A stretch of 64,000 bases of DNA from Closterium sp. Naga37s-1 (lineage: Eukaryota; Streptophyta; Zygnematophyceae; Desmidiales; Closteriaceae). Position 1 is the stretch's first letter; each line of letters starts with the position of its first letter. The stretch is taken from contig CANJKZ010000010.1 of the NCBI GenBank assembly GCA_947471745.1, positions 6,526,501 to 6,590,500 of the forward strand, written 5' to 3'. Below are positions 33,017-45,300 of this stretch, one piece after another. A model generated the notes under the pieces. It saw only the letters and a list, made by a program, of their open reading frames with translations, was not told where the DNA came from and made no database searches. A program made the position numbers and the translations under genes.

Positions 33017-33475
33017 CTACGGGGAGAGAATATTAACTCCTTGGAACGCACGACCCTTTTCAACATTCCGGAGTGGTTTGCCCAACTTCTCAGGTACCTG
33101 AATAATGTCTAAAGGCATTTTCTTGGCCTTGAAATCTCCCCTGAATTTCTTAAAGGCTTGAAAACCTCGAGAAGTAATATTCTTACTCTCGGGGGTGTTC
33201 GGCTGGAGTTTCCCGATCGGTGCAGGGTCTTGTTTCGCGGAGCCTCCATTTGTCTCGGCGATTTCCCCTGTTGCCGTCCGGTCGTGGCGTTTTAAATTCG
33301 CGCCATCATGTCCTCCTTTTTTCGCCATCGTGGATGTCGCACTGTTGTTGCCCTGCAGCTCCGCTCGTGCCTTCTTCATTTTCCAACACGCCAAGAGTCG
33401 ATGTCCTGCTGCGCCGCAAAATTCGCACTTCTCATATTTTGTCGGCCACTGCTTCGCGTCGATCTTGTCGATATC
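33017..33475 (-). pseudogene. G0 gag C-terminal part with zinc knuckle
   Basis: Encodes DKIDAKQWPTKYEKCEFC and a complete CX2CX4HX4C knuckle (CEFCGAAGHRLLAC), followed by a basic tail ending in FQGVNILSP. C2 has inserted just upstream in the gene, and the ATATC duplicated there lies at 33471-33475. The stretch 32894-33016 links gag to protease and contains disruptions. Confidence 0.88.
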
Positions 33476-33600
33476 TGTCGAACTCATATGATATAGCTTG
33501 TCTAGGCTATAGTGGGGTAGACACTATGGGGTACAGTTTCCTAGGGTTTCCTACTTGTACCCAACCTTGTGCTAGTTCATTCATTCCTCATTCTTTCACA
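33476..33600 (+). repeat. C2 5' LTR
   Basis: TGTCGAACTCATATGATATAG to TTCTTTCACA, followed immediately by the primer site TGGTATAGAGCAGG at 33601. Confidence 0.93.
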
Positions 33601-33699
33601 TGGTATAGAGCAGGTTCCCTAGTGGGAACGCTTCCTTGGGCCCACCACTGAAATCTTTTTTTTCTGCCCGAGGCGCGCCTTGTGGGCCGCCCTTCCGTC

Positions 33700-34620
33700 G
33701 AGGTCCCTTAGAGGCCCCTCCCACGGCCCCCCGTGCCGCCCCTCGCGGCCCCTAGCGGCCCCGTCGCCGCCCCTACGCGGCCCCGTAGCCGCCCCTAGCG
33801 GCCCCGTCGCCGCCCCTACGCGGCCCCGTCGCCGCCCCTAGCGGCCCCGTTGCCGCCCCTAGCGGCCCCGTCGCCGCCTCTCCACCTACGCGGCCCCGTC
33901 GCCGCCCCTAAGCGGCCCCGTCGCCGCCCCTACGCGGCCCCGTCGCCGCCCCTAGCGGCCCCGCCGCCGCCTCCCTACCTACGCGGCCCCGTCGCCGCCC
34001 CTACGCGGCCCCGTCGCCGCCTCTAGCGGCCCCGTCGCCGCCCCTAGCGGCCCCGTCATCGCCTCCCTACCTACGCGGCCCCGTCGCCGCCCCTAGCGGC
34101 CCCGTCGCCGCCCCTAAGCGGCCCCGTCGCCGCCCCTAGCGGCCCCGTCACCGCCCCCCTACCTACGCGGCCCTGTCGCCGCCCCTACGCGGCCCTGTCG
34201 CCGCCCCTACGCGGCCCCGTCGCCGCCCCTAGCGGCCCCATCGCCGCCCTCAGCGGCCCCGTCGCCGCCTCCCTACCTACGCGGCCCCCCTCGCCGCCCC
34301 TAGCGGCCCCGTCGCCGCTCCCCTCCCTACGCGGCCTCGTCGCCGCCCCTAGCGGCCCCTTCAGCCGCCGAGCCGCCCAGCAGCCGAGCCGCCGAGCAGC
34401 CGAGCCGCCCAGCCACCGAGCCGCCGAGCCGCCCGACAGCCGAGCCGCCCAACAGCCGAGCCACCGAGCAGCCGAGCCGCCCAGCAACCGACCCGCCGAG
34501 CCGCCCTGCAGCCAAGCCGCCCAGCAGCCGAGCCGCCGAGCCGCCCAGCAGGCGAGCCGCCGAGCTGCCCTGCCGTCGAGCCCCTACTGCTCCTACCGAC
34601 GCGCCCCGGCCCCACTTACT
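33700..34620 (+). repeat. C2 leader: 21-bp GC minisatellite and GAGCCGCC repeats
   Basis: From about 33720 to 34370 the leader consists of roughly thirty imperfect copies of a 21-bp unit, CGGCCCCGTCGCCGCCCCTAG (varying TAG/TAC). From 34360 to 34580 a second repeat follows (AGCCGAGCCGCCCAGC-like). C1 carries a much less regular version of the same leader. No stop-free frame with a recognisable protein is claimed. Confidence 0.85.
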
Positions 34621-34659
34621 CGGACTGGTGAGATCATTCCCTGCTAGACCACTGCAGTC

Positions 34660-35809
34660 ATGGCTACCCCCTGTGTCCTTACCTTTGATGCTGAGGGTCG
34701 TGCTGTTGACTTTGAGGTCTGGGTCGATGACCTCCAGCTGTTCCTACAGTGCGATAGGGCAGACGGACTCTCTCTGTTCGATCTCACCTCTGGTGTCTCT
34801 CCTGCCCCGCCTGCTACTGCTGACAGCACTGTTCGCTCACAGTGGGCCACACGCGATGCTGCTGCCCGCCTTGCTGTGCGTCGCCACTTACCGACCACTG
34901 AGCGTGCGCACTTTAGCCAGTACAAGAGTGCTAAGACCTTGTAAGACGCTGTAGTTGCACGCTACTCCTCCCCTGCCACTGCTGTGCTTAGCCGCCTCAT
35001 GCTGCCGTACCTGTTCCCTGACCTTGCTGCCTTTCCCACAGTCGCTGACCTCATTACGCACCTTCGCACTAGTGACACTCGCTACCGCGCTGCGCTTCCT
35101 GCTGAGTTCTGTGCCAAGAACCCCCCCCCCCATGTACATCGCCCTCTACTACATAGTCACCCGGCTCCCTGACTCCCTTCGCTTAGTCAGAGACCACTTC
35201 CTCTCAGTTTGCCCCACCACACTCACCGTTGACCTCCTCGAGGAGCGCCTCCTAGCAGCAGAGAAGAGCATAGTCGCTGTAGGAGCCTCTCTTGGTGACC
35301 CTCGCACCCCCGTCTTTGAGGGGTGTTCCCCCTCCCCCCTCTTGTCCTCTGTTGCTTCTGCTGCTGCGGCCGACCTCGTTGGTTTCGAGTCGGTCGGCGC
35401 TGCGTCTGCCCCTAGCGGGAGACGCCGCACCGGCAAGGGCAAGGGGGGCAAGGGCGCTGGAGGGGCTGGCGGGGGCGGTGGAGGTGGTGGTGGAGGCAGT
35501 GGAGGGGGTGGGGGTGGTGGTGGGAGTGGTGGCGGGGGTGGAGGTGTCGGTGGCAACAGTGGAGGCGGTGGAGGCGGCGGCGGTGGCGGAGGGAGCGGAG
35601 GCGGCGGAGGTGGCGGAGGCGGCGGAGGTGGCGGAGGCGGCGGAGGTGGCGGAGGCGGCGGCGGCAGCAGTGGAGCCGGTCGCGGCTCTGCGCAGAGGAG
35701 TGGCTCCGGTGGTGGTCCGCGCCAGCAGCAGCAGCGCAGTCGTGAGACCCTGTCCCCTCAGCAGCTTCGTGAGTGGTACGCTGGGCGTCAGCGAGGTGGG
35801 GGTACTGGT
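34660..35809 (+). pseudogene. C2 gag and polyglycine region, broken
   Basis: ATG 34660 begins the same gag as C1 (MATPCVLTFDAEGRAVDFEV). A TAA at 34942-34944 replaces the conserved Tyr codon of LYDAVVARY. The frame continues to a run of 11 C at 35121-35131, then shifts to that of MYIALYYIVTRLPDSL. A polyglycine stretch (about 35460-35670) and QQLREWYAGRQRGG follow, where C4 interrupts at the target site CTGGT (35805-35809). Confidence 0.88.
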
Positions 35810-36637
35810 TGTTGGTGCAACCCTACGGTTTGCACTCGGCTTGTTGTCCGTGTGCGTGCATGTGTGTGTGTATAGAATGGTATGAGGGCATGGGATAATA
35901 TATATTTATGCTTATAATTGTGTGTGAATGTCGAGTCATGATGTCGAGTGTGTGTGTCGAGTCAATAGCGAGTTATCGCTAGACGCGTGTTACGCGGTCG
36001 TTTGTGTCTCGCGCGCGGTTTCTATTTTGTCGTGCGCGGTTTCTATTTTGTCCTGTGTCGAACGTTCGGCGTATCGCAGGTGTGTGCAGCAGACCCATCA
36101 AGAACTCGAGGATGAGTTTGTGATGAAGGACCCAAGCCTTGGTTGCAAGCTTCAAGTGATTTCGAAGCTCGCCAAAAGGGTACACCTCAAGATATTGAAA
36201 ATAGTTACATTACAATGTGTAGTGTAACATTTCACTTGGTGTAGGCCCTAGTGAAGGGTAGTTTCGAGACCCTTCGTGGTTGGGGACAGTGTGGCACTGT
36301 TCCACATCACTGTACCTCGGCTCTTGGGGTTTGTAGGAGCTGGGAGTCATTCCCAACTCGTAACTCTTCCTAACTCTTCCTATTGTGTGTTCTAAGACTA
36401 TAGTGGCTGCCATAGTGCCGTTCGTTCAAACCGACACTGTGTCGTCAATACGTGGTGAAATCGTGCGATCTAAATTGCCTATTGTAGGCGACATTAAGAC
36501 GCTCTAGATCCAAGTTGAATCAGGTCATTTGAAGTTGTGACCAGAACGCTATGAACGTTTAAAGCCGCTGTGCAGAAATCCGACTGTGCACTCTATCCTT
36601 CGTTTTAGGCACATTCAAGCCTACTGTGACTATAACA
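35810..36637 (+). repeat. C4 5' LTR
   Basis: TGTTGGTGCAACCCTACGG to GTGACTATAACA. Contains an AT-rich ATAATATATATTTATG box (about 35894). Both LTRs carry an ATG-initiated 99-codon open frame (35928-36227 here) with no match I recognise. Confidence 0.95.
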
Positions 36638-36639
36638 AG

Positions 36640-36656
36640 TGGTATCAGAGCCCCTT
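36640..36656 (+). promoter_or_regulatory. C4 primer binding site
   Basis: TGGTATCAGAGCCCC two bases after the LTR, matching the initiator-Met tRNA 3' end complement used by copia elements. Confidence 0.85.
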
Positions 36657-36671
36657 GGAGCAGTTTCGACA

Positions 36672-38012
36672 ATGTCTGGACCTGAGGAAAGGGGTGGCAG
36701 AGGTGCTGGTGGCAGTGGAGAAGCTCAAGCTCAAGGCCAACCCCGTGATTCAGCCATGGCGCCCATGCAACCAAGTCTTGGCCCACCTAGGGATGAGCCT
36801 AGGGTGTTTGGGCTTGACAAGTTCAACGGTGACAACTTTGCTGAATGGTCCTTCAAGATGGAGAACATCTTTGACCACTATGACCTGCTGGAGGTGATGG
36901 AAGGAACGGAGAAGCGCCCCGAGAACGACCCGGAGAAGAGCCCGTGGGTGCGGAAGAGCGCACAAGGCTATCTCTTACTTGGGCAAGCGTTGGGGAGCAG
37001 TCAGATCCGTCACATCAAGCCATTCCAGCGTGAACCAGAGAAAGGACCAAAGGCATGGGCTGCTCTCAAGGGTGTACATGCTCCTGCAACAGCGGCGGTA
37101 GCGGTGGTGTTGGAACGGCAAATGGCGGCACTACGAATTGAAGAAGACGAAGCGGTTGAAGAAGGGGTGCAGAAATTCTTCGACTTGTTGACGCGGCTTG
37201 AGGGAGCTGATTTGAACTACAGTGAGCTCCAAAAGAAGACCAAGTTGCTGGCCTTACTCCCAGAGTCATGGTCCTCGCTCATCATCAACCTTAATCGCGA
37301 CTTGCCCCGCCTCTCGCTTGAAGACGTGAAGCAAGCTATCCTTCAAGAGGATTTCCGCCGCCGTGAGTTGGCGAGTGCGGATGGCGCTGGGGCAGCGAGC
37401 ATCGGCCGTGGATATGGTCGAGGAAGAGGCAGAGGACGAGGGGGAGGAAGGTTTGGTGGCAGCAACTTCGGCGGAGGCCGCAGGAGTGGCGGTTACGGCA
37501 GCGACGACAAGAGCTACGGACGCGGTCGCGGCCGATTCGACGGCGAGTGTCACTATTGCCACAAGAGCGGACACATGTGGCGCGACTGCTACAAACTCCC
37601 TGATGGTTGGACCCCTGCTCAAGGCCAAGAGGGTAGAGGAGCAGGAGGAGGGAGAGGACGAGGCCGTGGAGACAGTGGCGGTCGCGGTGGCGGAGCTGCA
37701 AACATGAAGAGCGGAGACAACGACAAGGACCCGAGCGACGATCGATACCCGGGTCTATTCTACTTCGTGTCGACGCAAGTACCGGCTGGTCCAGAGAAGG
37801 ATGAAGGCTTTGAGGAGCCAGCAGCTGTGGGGAAGGTGACCCTACACCCCCTGGACTATTGGGTGATTGATAGTGGCGCTACCTATAGCATGACACCTCG
37901 CCCGGACTTGCTCACCGAACTCGAGCCGTCACCGGTGAAGCATGTCACATCGGCTTTAGGGGCAGCGAGCAGAGGTGAAAGGCATGGGCAAGGCCATGTT
38001 CAAGGGTGCTGA
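36672..38012 (+). pseudogene. C4 gag and start of protease
   Basis: ATG 36672 begins MSGPEERGGRGAGG. The gag body includes FNGDNFAEWSFKMENIF and LLALLPESWSSLI, then Arg/Gly-rich (RGRGRG) stretches around a CX2CX4HX4C knuckle (CHYCHKSGHMWRDC, about 37549). The protease active site WVIDSGATYSMT lies at about 37860. The frame ends at TGA 38010-38012, while the remaining protease and pol are in the +1 frame from about 37975. Because the shift falls inside the protease fold, a mutation is more likely than programmed frameshifting. Confidence 0.88.
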
Positions 38013-41000
38013 TGGGAAGATGGTGGGCCTCAAGAACGTGCTTTGGGTGCCCAGCCTTGCTGCAAACCTGATTTCCGTGCGGCGGTTGGCAAAGGCCGGC
38101 ATGGACACGAACTCGAAGGGAGCCAAGACCTACACCGCAAGGCTTGGCGATCAATTTCTTTGGGACCTTCATGAGGACAGGGATGTCTACAACGAGATGT
38201 GGCAGATCCCAGTGGTCCCTATGCCTAAGGAGAGGCAAGTGGCAGCAAGGATCAGCACCAAGGATGGAGCGGTCGGTAGCGACGATGGCGCGAACGGTCG
38301 CGCTAAGGAGAATGAGCTCAAGAAGAGCAAACCTGGAGGGACCAGCAAGTTCAGTGAACCTAAGGAGAGTGGTGCAGCAACCAAGGAGCAGCAAAAGGGT
38401 GAGGAGAACCCAGAGGCAGCAGCGGAGGAGGACTACGGAGAGAGTATGTGGGGCGCTATTGCGAGCGCGGCATTCTCCAATCCAACTTCGACTACGGGGG
38501 AGTGTGATTGGCTCACCTTGCATCGGCGCATGGGGCATGTGGCCCTGCCCATCTTGCAGCAGCTAGTGAAGAATGAGATGGTTGCTGGCATACGTGTGAA
38601 GGGGGAGCCCGATGAGGTGCTTGGCTGCCCGACGTGCATTCAAGCCAAGTTCACCCGGTTTCCGTTCCCTAGTTCGGAGGCAACGGCAAAGGCACCGCTT
38701 GATGAGGTGGTGATGGACGTGGTGGGCCCCCTGAAGCTTGGAGCTGCTGGAGCTGAGTATTTTCTCACCATTGTCGACGTCTACACCCGCATGACTTGGG
38801 TGTACGTGCTGGCCAAGAAGAGCGACGTGGCTGAAACGTTGAAGACGGATTGGTTCCCGATGGTGGAGCGGCAACAAGACCGTCTAGTCAAGTCAATCCG
38901 CACCGATCGAGGGGGAGATTTCCTGAGCAAGGAGTTTGGGTTGTGGCTGAAGAAGAATGGTATTCGGCACTCCCTCACCATGCCATACTCCCCTGCAATG
39001 AACGGCATCGCCGAGCGAGCGAACCGCACAATCACGGAGGCGGCACGCGGGTTGCTCATTGAAGCCGGGCTACCCGACTATTTCTGGCCTGATGCGGTGC
39101 GGAGCGCGTGTGTGGCCAAGAACAGAGCCTTGACTCATGTGGGAGCAGACAAATGGGTGCCCTATGTGGAGTGGCTAGGAAGGAAGCCAAAGGTGGATAT
39201 GCTTCGGGTGTTCGGGTGCATGTGCATGGCGCTCGTGCCTAAGCATCTTCGGCACAACAAGCTTGGTGCCAAGGCGGTGTGGGCCGTGCACTTGGGCATG
39301 GCTCAAAACAGCAAGGGATGGCTTCTTTGGGACCCATTCACCAAGAATTTCTTGGTGAGCAGGGACTGCAAGTTCATGGAGAACTTCATGTACAAGGATT
39401 GGAAGGCGGAGAATGAGGCGAAGATAGGCGTGCGGTTTGGGGAGGTGAAGAGTTCCGGTTTGGAGCATGTGGAGCTGCCTTTGGAGCTGAGCAGCGGCAG
39501 CACAACCACAAGGCAATCCTCCCTTGTGAATGGGGGAAAGGAGGCCAATGATGCAGAGGAAGAAGAGGAGGAGGTGCAGCAAGTGAGCGAGCGTGCACCG
39601 TCACTCCCTTCCCGTACTACGAGTGCTCCACGGATTCGAGCCACACCGCAGCAACGCCAATGCCTTCAAGTCCCTGCAGCTGAGGAGGAAGGAAGGGGGA
39701 AGAGGAGAGTTCAACCCCCTAATAGGCTGACCTATGATGCGCCGGAAAAGCAGGGCAAGACAGCCCTGGCCGGAGCGGCAATGATGGTCGGAGACGACGA
39801 GGAGAGTGACTACGAGGAGTGTGCCTTCGCGTTCTTCTCTCCGGTGGAGATGCCGGGAGAACCAGCAACTCTCAAGGAGGCTTTGGAGAGTAGTGATGCT
39901 GAGGAGTGGAAGAAGGCCATGGAGAGTGAGCTGAAGAGCATCGAGGAGAATGACACGTTTGAATTGGTGGAGCTACCGGAGGGGCGTACGGCGATAACGT
40001 CCAAGTGGCTCTTCAAAATCAAGTCGGATGCCGACGGCAAGATCGAGCGCTACAAGTCTAGGCTTGTAGCCAAGGGGTACCAGCAGAAGGAGAAGGTGGA
40101 CTTCAAGGAGCTGTTTGCCCCTGTGGTGAAGCCGACGACGCTGCGAACCCTATTCGCGGGAGCCGCCATCAAAGGATGGGTAGTAAAGCAAATGGACATC
40201 GTAACGGCATTCCTTAACGGCATCCTTGAGGAGGAGATTTTTATGGCGCAGCCAGAGGGGTTTGATGATGGTAGTGGCAGAGTGTGGAAGCTGAAGAAGG
40301 CCCTCTATGGGCTGAAGCAGGCCCCTAGGCAATGGTACATGAAGCTGCGCGAAGTGTTGGAGGGGATCGGCTTCACTCCCTCAACGGCCGGTCACTCCTT
40401 GTTCATGCTTGGCGAGGGGGAGCAGAGGAGTTTCATGGTGGTTTATGTGGATGACATCCTCATTTTCTCACCCTCTTCTGACCTTGTGAAGGAGGTGATG
40501 CTGAAGCTTCAAGACAAGTTCAAGTGCAAGGCCCTTGGTGACGTGAGCTTCTACCTTGGGCTCCACATCGAACGAGATGTGGAGAAGCGGTGCATGCGGG
40601 TGCATCAACGAAAGTACCTGGAGGCATTGGCTGCCAACTTTGGGCAGAGTGAAGGCCATGTGGCTACACCCTTTCCCTCTGGGTTCAAGTGTGTGAAGGG
40701 ACCAGAGGAGGAGAGCGTTGGTGAAGAGGAGAGGCGCCGATTTCACTCGTTGGTGGGCAGCCTCATGTATGCGGCGGTAAACACCCGACCGGACGTCGCG
40801 TTTGCTACCGGGCAGCTGGCTAGGGTTGTGCAATGCCCTAATGAGGAGCAGGTAGCAGCTGGAATGAGGGTGGCCAAGTATCTTGGCCAAACACCGACCG
40901 TTGGGCTGCAATACTCGGCGGCGGCACAAAGGCGCCAAAAGGGCGCGGATGGTGTTGAACCCGGGCGTTTGTTCCTCACCGCCTACTCGGATGCTTCATA

Positions 41001-41343
41001 TGCATCAGAACCAGAGGACATGACAAGTGTGGGAGGCTTCATATGCTGTGTTGGTGGAGGCCCAACTGCTTCGGAGAGCAAGAAGCAGGTTGACCAAGCT
41101 TTGAGCTCGGTGGAGTCCGAGTACATGGCACTCTTCCGTGCCGTACGGGAGATTGTGTGGCAGCGGCGTTTGTTGGCTGAATTGGGGGAGGAGCAGCAAG
41201 GACCTACCCCACTGTACTGTGACAGCCAGGGTGCCATTGCTCTTGCTAAGAACCCTGTGTTGCATGGACTCACGAAGCACATGAGGGTGAAGTGGCATTG
41301 GACGAGGAGCATGGTAACCGCGGGTGAAGTTGAGTTGCGCTAA
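37975..41343 (+). pseudogene. C4 pol: integrase, RT and RNase H
   Basis: A 1122-codon frame: protease remainder (KNVLWVPSLAANLISV), GAG-pre-integrase (LHRRMGHV, CPTCIQAK), and integrase with VVMDVVGP, IRTDRGGDF and GIAERANRT marking the DDE residues. RT has QMDIVTAFLNG and VVYVDDILIFS (about 40445). RNase H has YSDASYASEPEDMTS, SSVESEYMAL and YCDSQGAIALAKN. It ends at TAA 41341-41343 within VELR-VKTTG, where a Tyr codon is expected. The following 33 codons (to a TGA at 41440-41442) complete a normal copia C-terminus. The start coordinate is only where the frame opens. Confidence 0.92.
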
Positions 41344-41483
41344 GTGAAGACCACGGGGCAGCCGGCTGACATGATGACCAAGAGGCTGGTGGAGCAGCAG
41401 CATTGGAAGTGTTGCAAGCTGGCTGGGATGGCTCTGAACTGAGAGAGCAACATATCCTAAGGCCAACAATCCGAGGGGGAGTT
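41344..41483 (+). other. C4 pol C-terminal codons and polypurine tract
   Basis: VKTTGQPADMMTKRLV and onward to the natural stop near 41442, cut off from pol by TAA 41341-41343. CGAGGGGGAG (41472-41481) just before the 3' LTR is the polypurine tract. Confidence 0.85.
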
Positions 41484-42311
41484 TGTTGGTGCAACCCTAC
41501 GGTTTGCACTCGGCTTGTTGTCCGTGTGCGTGCATGTGTGTGTGTATAGAATGGTATGAGGGCATGGGATAATATATATTTATGCTTATAATTGTGTGTG
41601 AATGTCGAGTCATGATGTTGAGTGTGTGTGTCGAGTCAATAGCGAGTTATCGCTAGACGCGTGTTACGCGGTCGTTTGTGTCTCGCGCGCGGTTTCTATT
41701 TTGTCGTGCGCGGTTTCTATTTTGTCCTGTGTCGAACGTTCGGCGTGTCGCAGGTGTGTGCAGCAGACCCATCAAGAACTCAAGGATGAGTTTGTGATGA
41801 AGAGCCCGAGCCTTGGTGTCAAGCCTCAAGTGATTTCGAAGCTTGCCAAAAGGGTACACCTCAAGATATTGAAGATAGTTGCATTACTTTGTGTAGTGTA
41901 ACATTTCACTTGGTGTAGGCCCTAGTGAAGGGTAGTTTCGAGACCCTTCGTGGTTGGGGACAGTGTGGCACTGTTCCACATCACTGTACCTCGGCTCTTG
42001 GGGTTTGTAGGAGCTGGGAGTCATTCCCAACTCGTAACTCTTCCTAACTCTTCATATTGTGTGTTCTAAGACTATAGTGGCTGCCATAGTGCCGTTCGTT
42101 CAAACCGACACTGTGTCGTCAATACGTGGTGAAATCGTGCGATCTAAATTGCCTATTGTAGGCGACATTAAGACGCTCTAGATCCAAGTTGAATCAGGTC
42201 ATTTGAAGTTGTGACCAGAACGCTATGAACGTTTAAAGCCGCTGTGCAGAAATCCGACTGTGCACTCTATCCTTCGTTTTAGGCACATTCAAGCCTACTG
42301 TGACTATAACA
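41484..42311 (+). repeat. C4 3' LTR
   Basis: 828 bp, same ends as the 5' LTR and the same 99-codon open frame at 41602-41901. It is followed by the target duplication CTGGT and then by resumed C2 sequence. Confidence 0.95.
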
Positions 42312-45300
42312 CTGGTCCCTGCACCTACGTCCTCCGTACAGGCGACCGTGCTGGTGAGCAGTGCGGGGGCCCGCACTCCACCCAGCGCTGCTTCGGCCGC
42401 CTGACGGATGCGTGGCGTCACCAGTTCCCTGACGCCATTGAGATCCCTCGCTGGGACGTTCTGTCTAGGGCTGGGGTTGCTATCTTTGATCTTGATTATG
42501 ATGCTATTCTTGCTGCCATGTATGCTGTGTCTACTAGTGATGAGGGTGACTGTTACCTGTGTGTTCCGCCTGACCCGCGCATTGAGGCTGCTGCTCTATG
42601 TGCTGGTGAGGCTGCTGCTCTAGGTGCTAGTGCGTCTGCTGCCCCAGGTGCTGGTGAGTCTGCTCTCTCAGGTACTACGTCGCCTCAGGCCCTACACACC
42701 TTCACCCTTGACTCGGGTGCTTCCCGCTCCTTCTTTCGAGACCGCACCACGCTTACGCCGCTCAGTCGGCCGGTTGCGGTCTCCCTGGCGGACCCCTCTG
42801 GGGGTCCTGTCCTTGCTAGCTTCTCCACTGTCTTACCGTGCCCGGCAGCCCCCTCTGGCACCCTGTCCGGTCTCTACCTCCCCTCGTTCTCTACGAACTT
42901 GGTGAGTGGAGCTGACCTACAGGATAGGGGGGTTGACCAGTTCACTCCTGCTAGTCAGCGGGTGACCCACTGCACGTGTGCTCGGACAGGCCGACACTTG
43001 GCCACGTACACCCGTCGGCCGGGGTCGAGCCTGTACACACTTACTACTGAGTCTCCTCCGGCTGCTGAGTATGGTCAGGTTGCTGCGTCGAGTCAGGTGT
43101 TTGTTGCAGCGTCCAGGTCTGGTCCTGAGTCTGCTCCCTGCTCGTGTCGTCTCCTGTCCCACCAGACTCTCCTCTGGCACCACCGACTTGGTCACCCCTC
43201 CCTGCCTCGTCTCCGAGGCATGGCCTTTCGTGTCCTTGTCTCTGGTCTCCCCCGGTCTCTCCCTCCCCTACCTCCGGGGCCTGCCCCTACCTGCGTCCCC
43301 TGCGTCGAGGGGCGATAGCGCGCCGCCCCTCCCTCCTCCGAGTTTCCTCCGACAGAGGCTCCGCTGCAGACTCTTCACATGGACGTGTGGGGCCCCGCCC
43401 GCGTCCGTGGCCAGGGGCACGAGCGTTACTTCCTGTTGGTGGTTGACGACTACTCGCGTTACACCACGGTCTTCCCCTTGCGCAGCAAGGGCGACGTCAC
43501 TGAGGTGTTGATCGACTGGATCCGCGCAGCTCGTCTCCAGCTCAGAGAGAGTTTCGGCTCGGACTTCCTGTTCTGCGTCTACACTCTGACAGAGGCGGGG
43601 AGTTTTCCTCTGCCCGTCTGGGAGCCTTCTGTCGCGCACAGGGCATCCGCCAGACCTTCACGCTTCCGGCCTCTCCACAGCAAAATGGGATTGCTGAGCG
43701 CCGCATTGGCATGGTCATGGACGTCGCTCGTACGTCCATGATCCATGCGGCTGCCCCCCATTTTCTGTGGCCGTTTGCGGTTCAGTACGCAGCGCATCAG
43801 CTCAACCTCCAGCCCCGGGTCTCCTTGCCAGAGACCTCCCCCACCCTGCGGTGGACGGGGAAGGTTGGCGATGCGTCTGCGTTTCGGGTCTGGGGATCTC
43901 GGGCGTTTGTTCGCGACTTGTCTGCGGACAAGCTGTCCCCCCGTGCCGTTCCCTGCGTCTTCCTTGGCTTCCCCCCTGACGCGCCTGGGTGGCAGTTTTA
44001 CCACCCCACCTCGCGCCGTGTTCTGTCCTCCCAGGACGTCACCTTTGACGAGTCGGTGCCTTACTACCGTCTCTTCCCCTACCGCACTGCGCCCCTCCCC
44101 CCGCCGCCGCTCTTCCTTGCGCCAGGTCCTCCCCCGGTAGACCCCCTCCCCCGTCAGGGTCCTGCCCCGTCAGGTGTGTCCCAGGTAGACGCAGTCGAGC
44201 CTGTCGAGGTAGCTGTTGACTCTGGTGCTGCTAGAGGTGCTGAGCCTGCGGGTGCCGGGTCTGGAGGTGCTGAGCCTGGGGGTGCTGAGTCTGGGGGTGC
44301 TGAGCCTGGGGGTGCTGAGTCTAGGGGTGCTGAGCCTGGGGGTGCGGAGCCTGGGGGTGCTGAGCCTGGGGGTGCGGAGCCTGGGGGTGCTGGGTCTGCT
44401 CGTGTGGCCTCTCGCGGTGCTTCGTCGAGGCGGGAGCCACTCTCTCCGCAGGAGCTGCGCGAGTGGTTTGCCCAGCGCTGGAGCCGTGCTGCTGGAGCTG
44501 GAGGTACTACTGTTGCTGCTGGTCCCGGAGTTGCTCGTAGTGGCGGTACTGGAGCTGCTGGGGCTGGGGGTGCTGGTGGGGCTGCTGGAGTTAGTCCTGC
44601 TGGAGGTACTGCTGGAGCTACTGGCGGTACTGGAGCTGCCCGTCCTGCTGGAGTTGGTGCTGCTGGAGCTGCTGGAGCTGGAGCTGGTGGGGGTGTTGGC
44701 GCTGGTAGTTCTGCTGGCGCTGGTGCGTCTGAGGGTGCTGGAGTTGGCACTGTTGGAGCTGGAGGTGCTGCTGGCGCTGGTGCTGCCGCTGGGGGTACTG
44801 GTGCTGTCCCTACTGGTTCTGGAGGCGCTGCGCGGCCGAGGCCGTACTTCGTTCCGCTCCTGGAGCAGGTTCTTGGTCTCCCACCCTCTACTGGTCTTGC
44901 TCCTTCCTTAGAGTGTCCACAGCCTGTCCAGTCGCGGTCACAGTTACAGCCCGCCTCCCCCCTACCTGCTCCTTCTCCCTACACTGGTCCTATTGGAGGT
45001 CTTGCTGAGCGTCGTGAGCCTGCGTCTCGTCCTGCGTCGCCTGTTCGTGTTGCTCGCACTAGTCGTTGTGCTTCGCGTCCGCGTCCTCCTGCGGTCCCAG
45101 GCACACACCAGATGGCACTACGTCCTTCCACTGCTCCTCTGCGTGTCCCGTTGCCGTCTCCTCCAGAGTCCTCTCTTCCTGTTCTTGCTGACCCGGAGTC
45201 TGACTCTCTTCGTGCTGCCAGACCTACTGTCACGCGTCTCCTGGCTACAGTTGTCACTGACCCTTCCTTTGAGTCCACTGCTGCGTCTGCCTTAGTTGCT

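Larger units (their letters stand above)
35810..42311 (+). mobile_element. C4: Ty1/copia of a second lineage nested in C2
   Basis: Two LTRs of exactly 828 bp (35810-36637 and 41484-42311) and TSD CTGGT (35805-35809 and 42312-42316); total length 6502 bp. The LTRs are far longer than the 125-bp LTRs of C1-C3, and the gag-pol sequence is of a different lineage with a standard zinc knuckle. Only two lesions separate it from a full open gag-pol, making it the best-preserved element in the window. About 15 LTR differences are seen, most in one patch. Confidence 0.95.

Noticed and set aside
37960..38012. Programmed frameshift between C4 gag and pol
   Set aside because: The shift lies inside the protease fold after the active site, where copia elements normally have one continuous frame.
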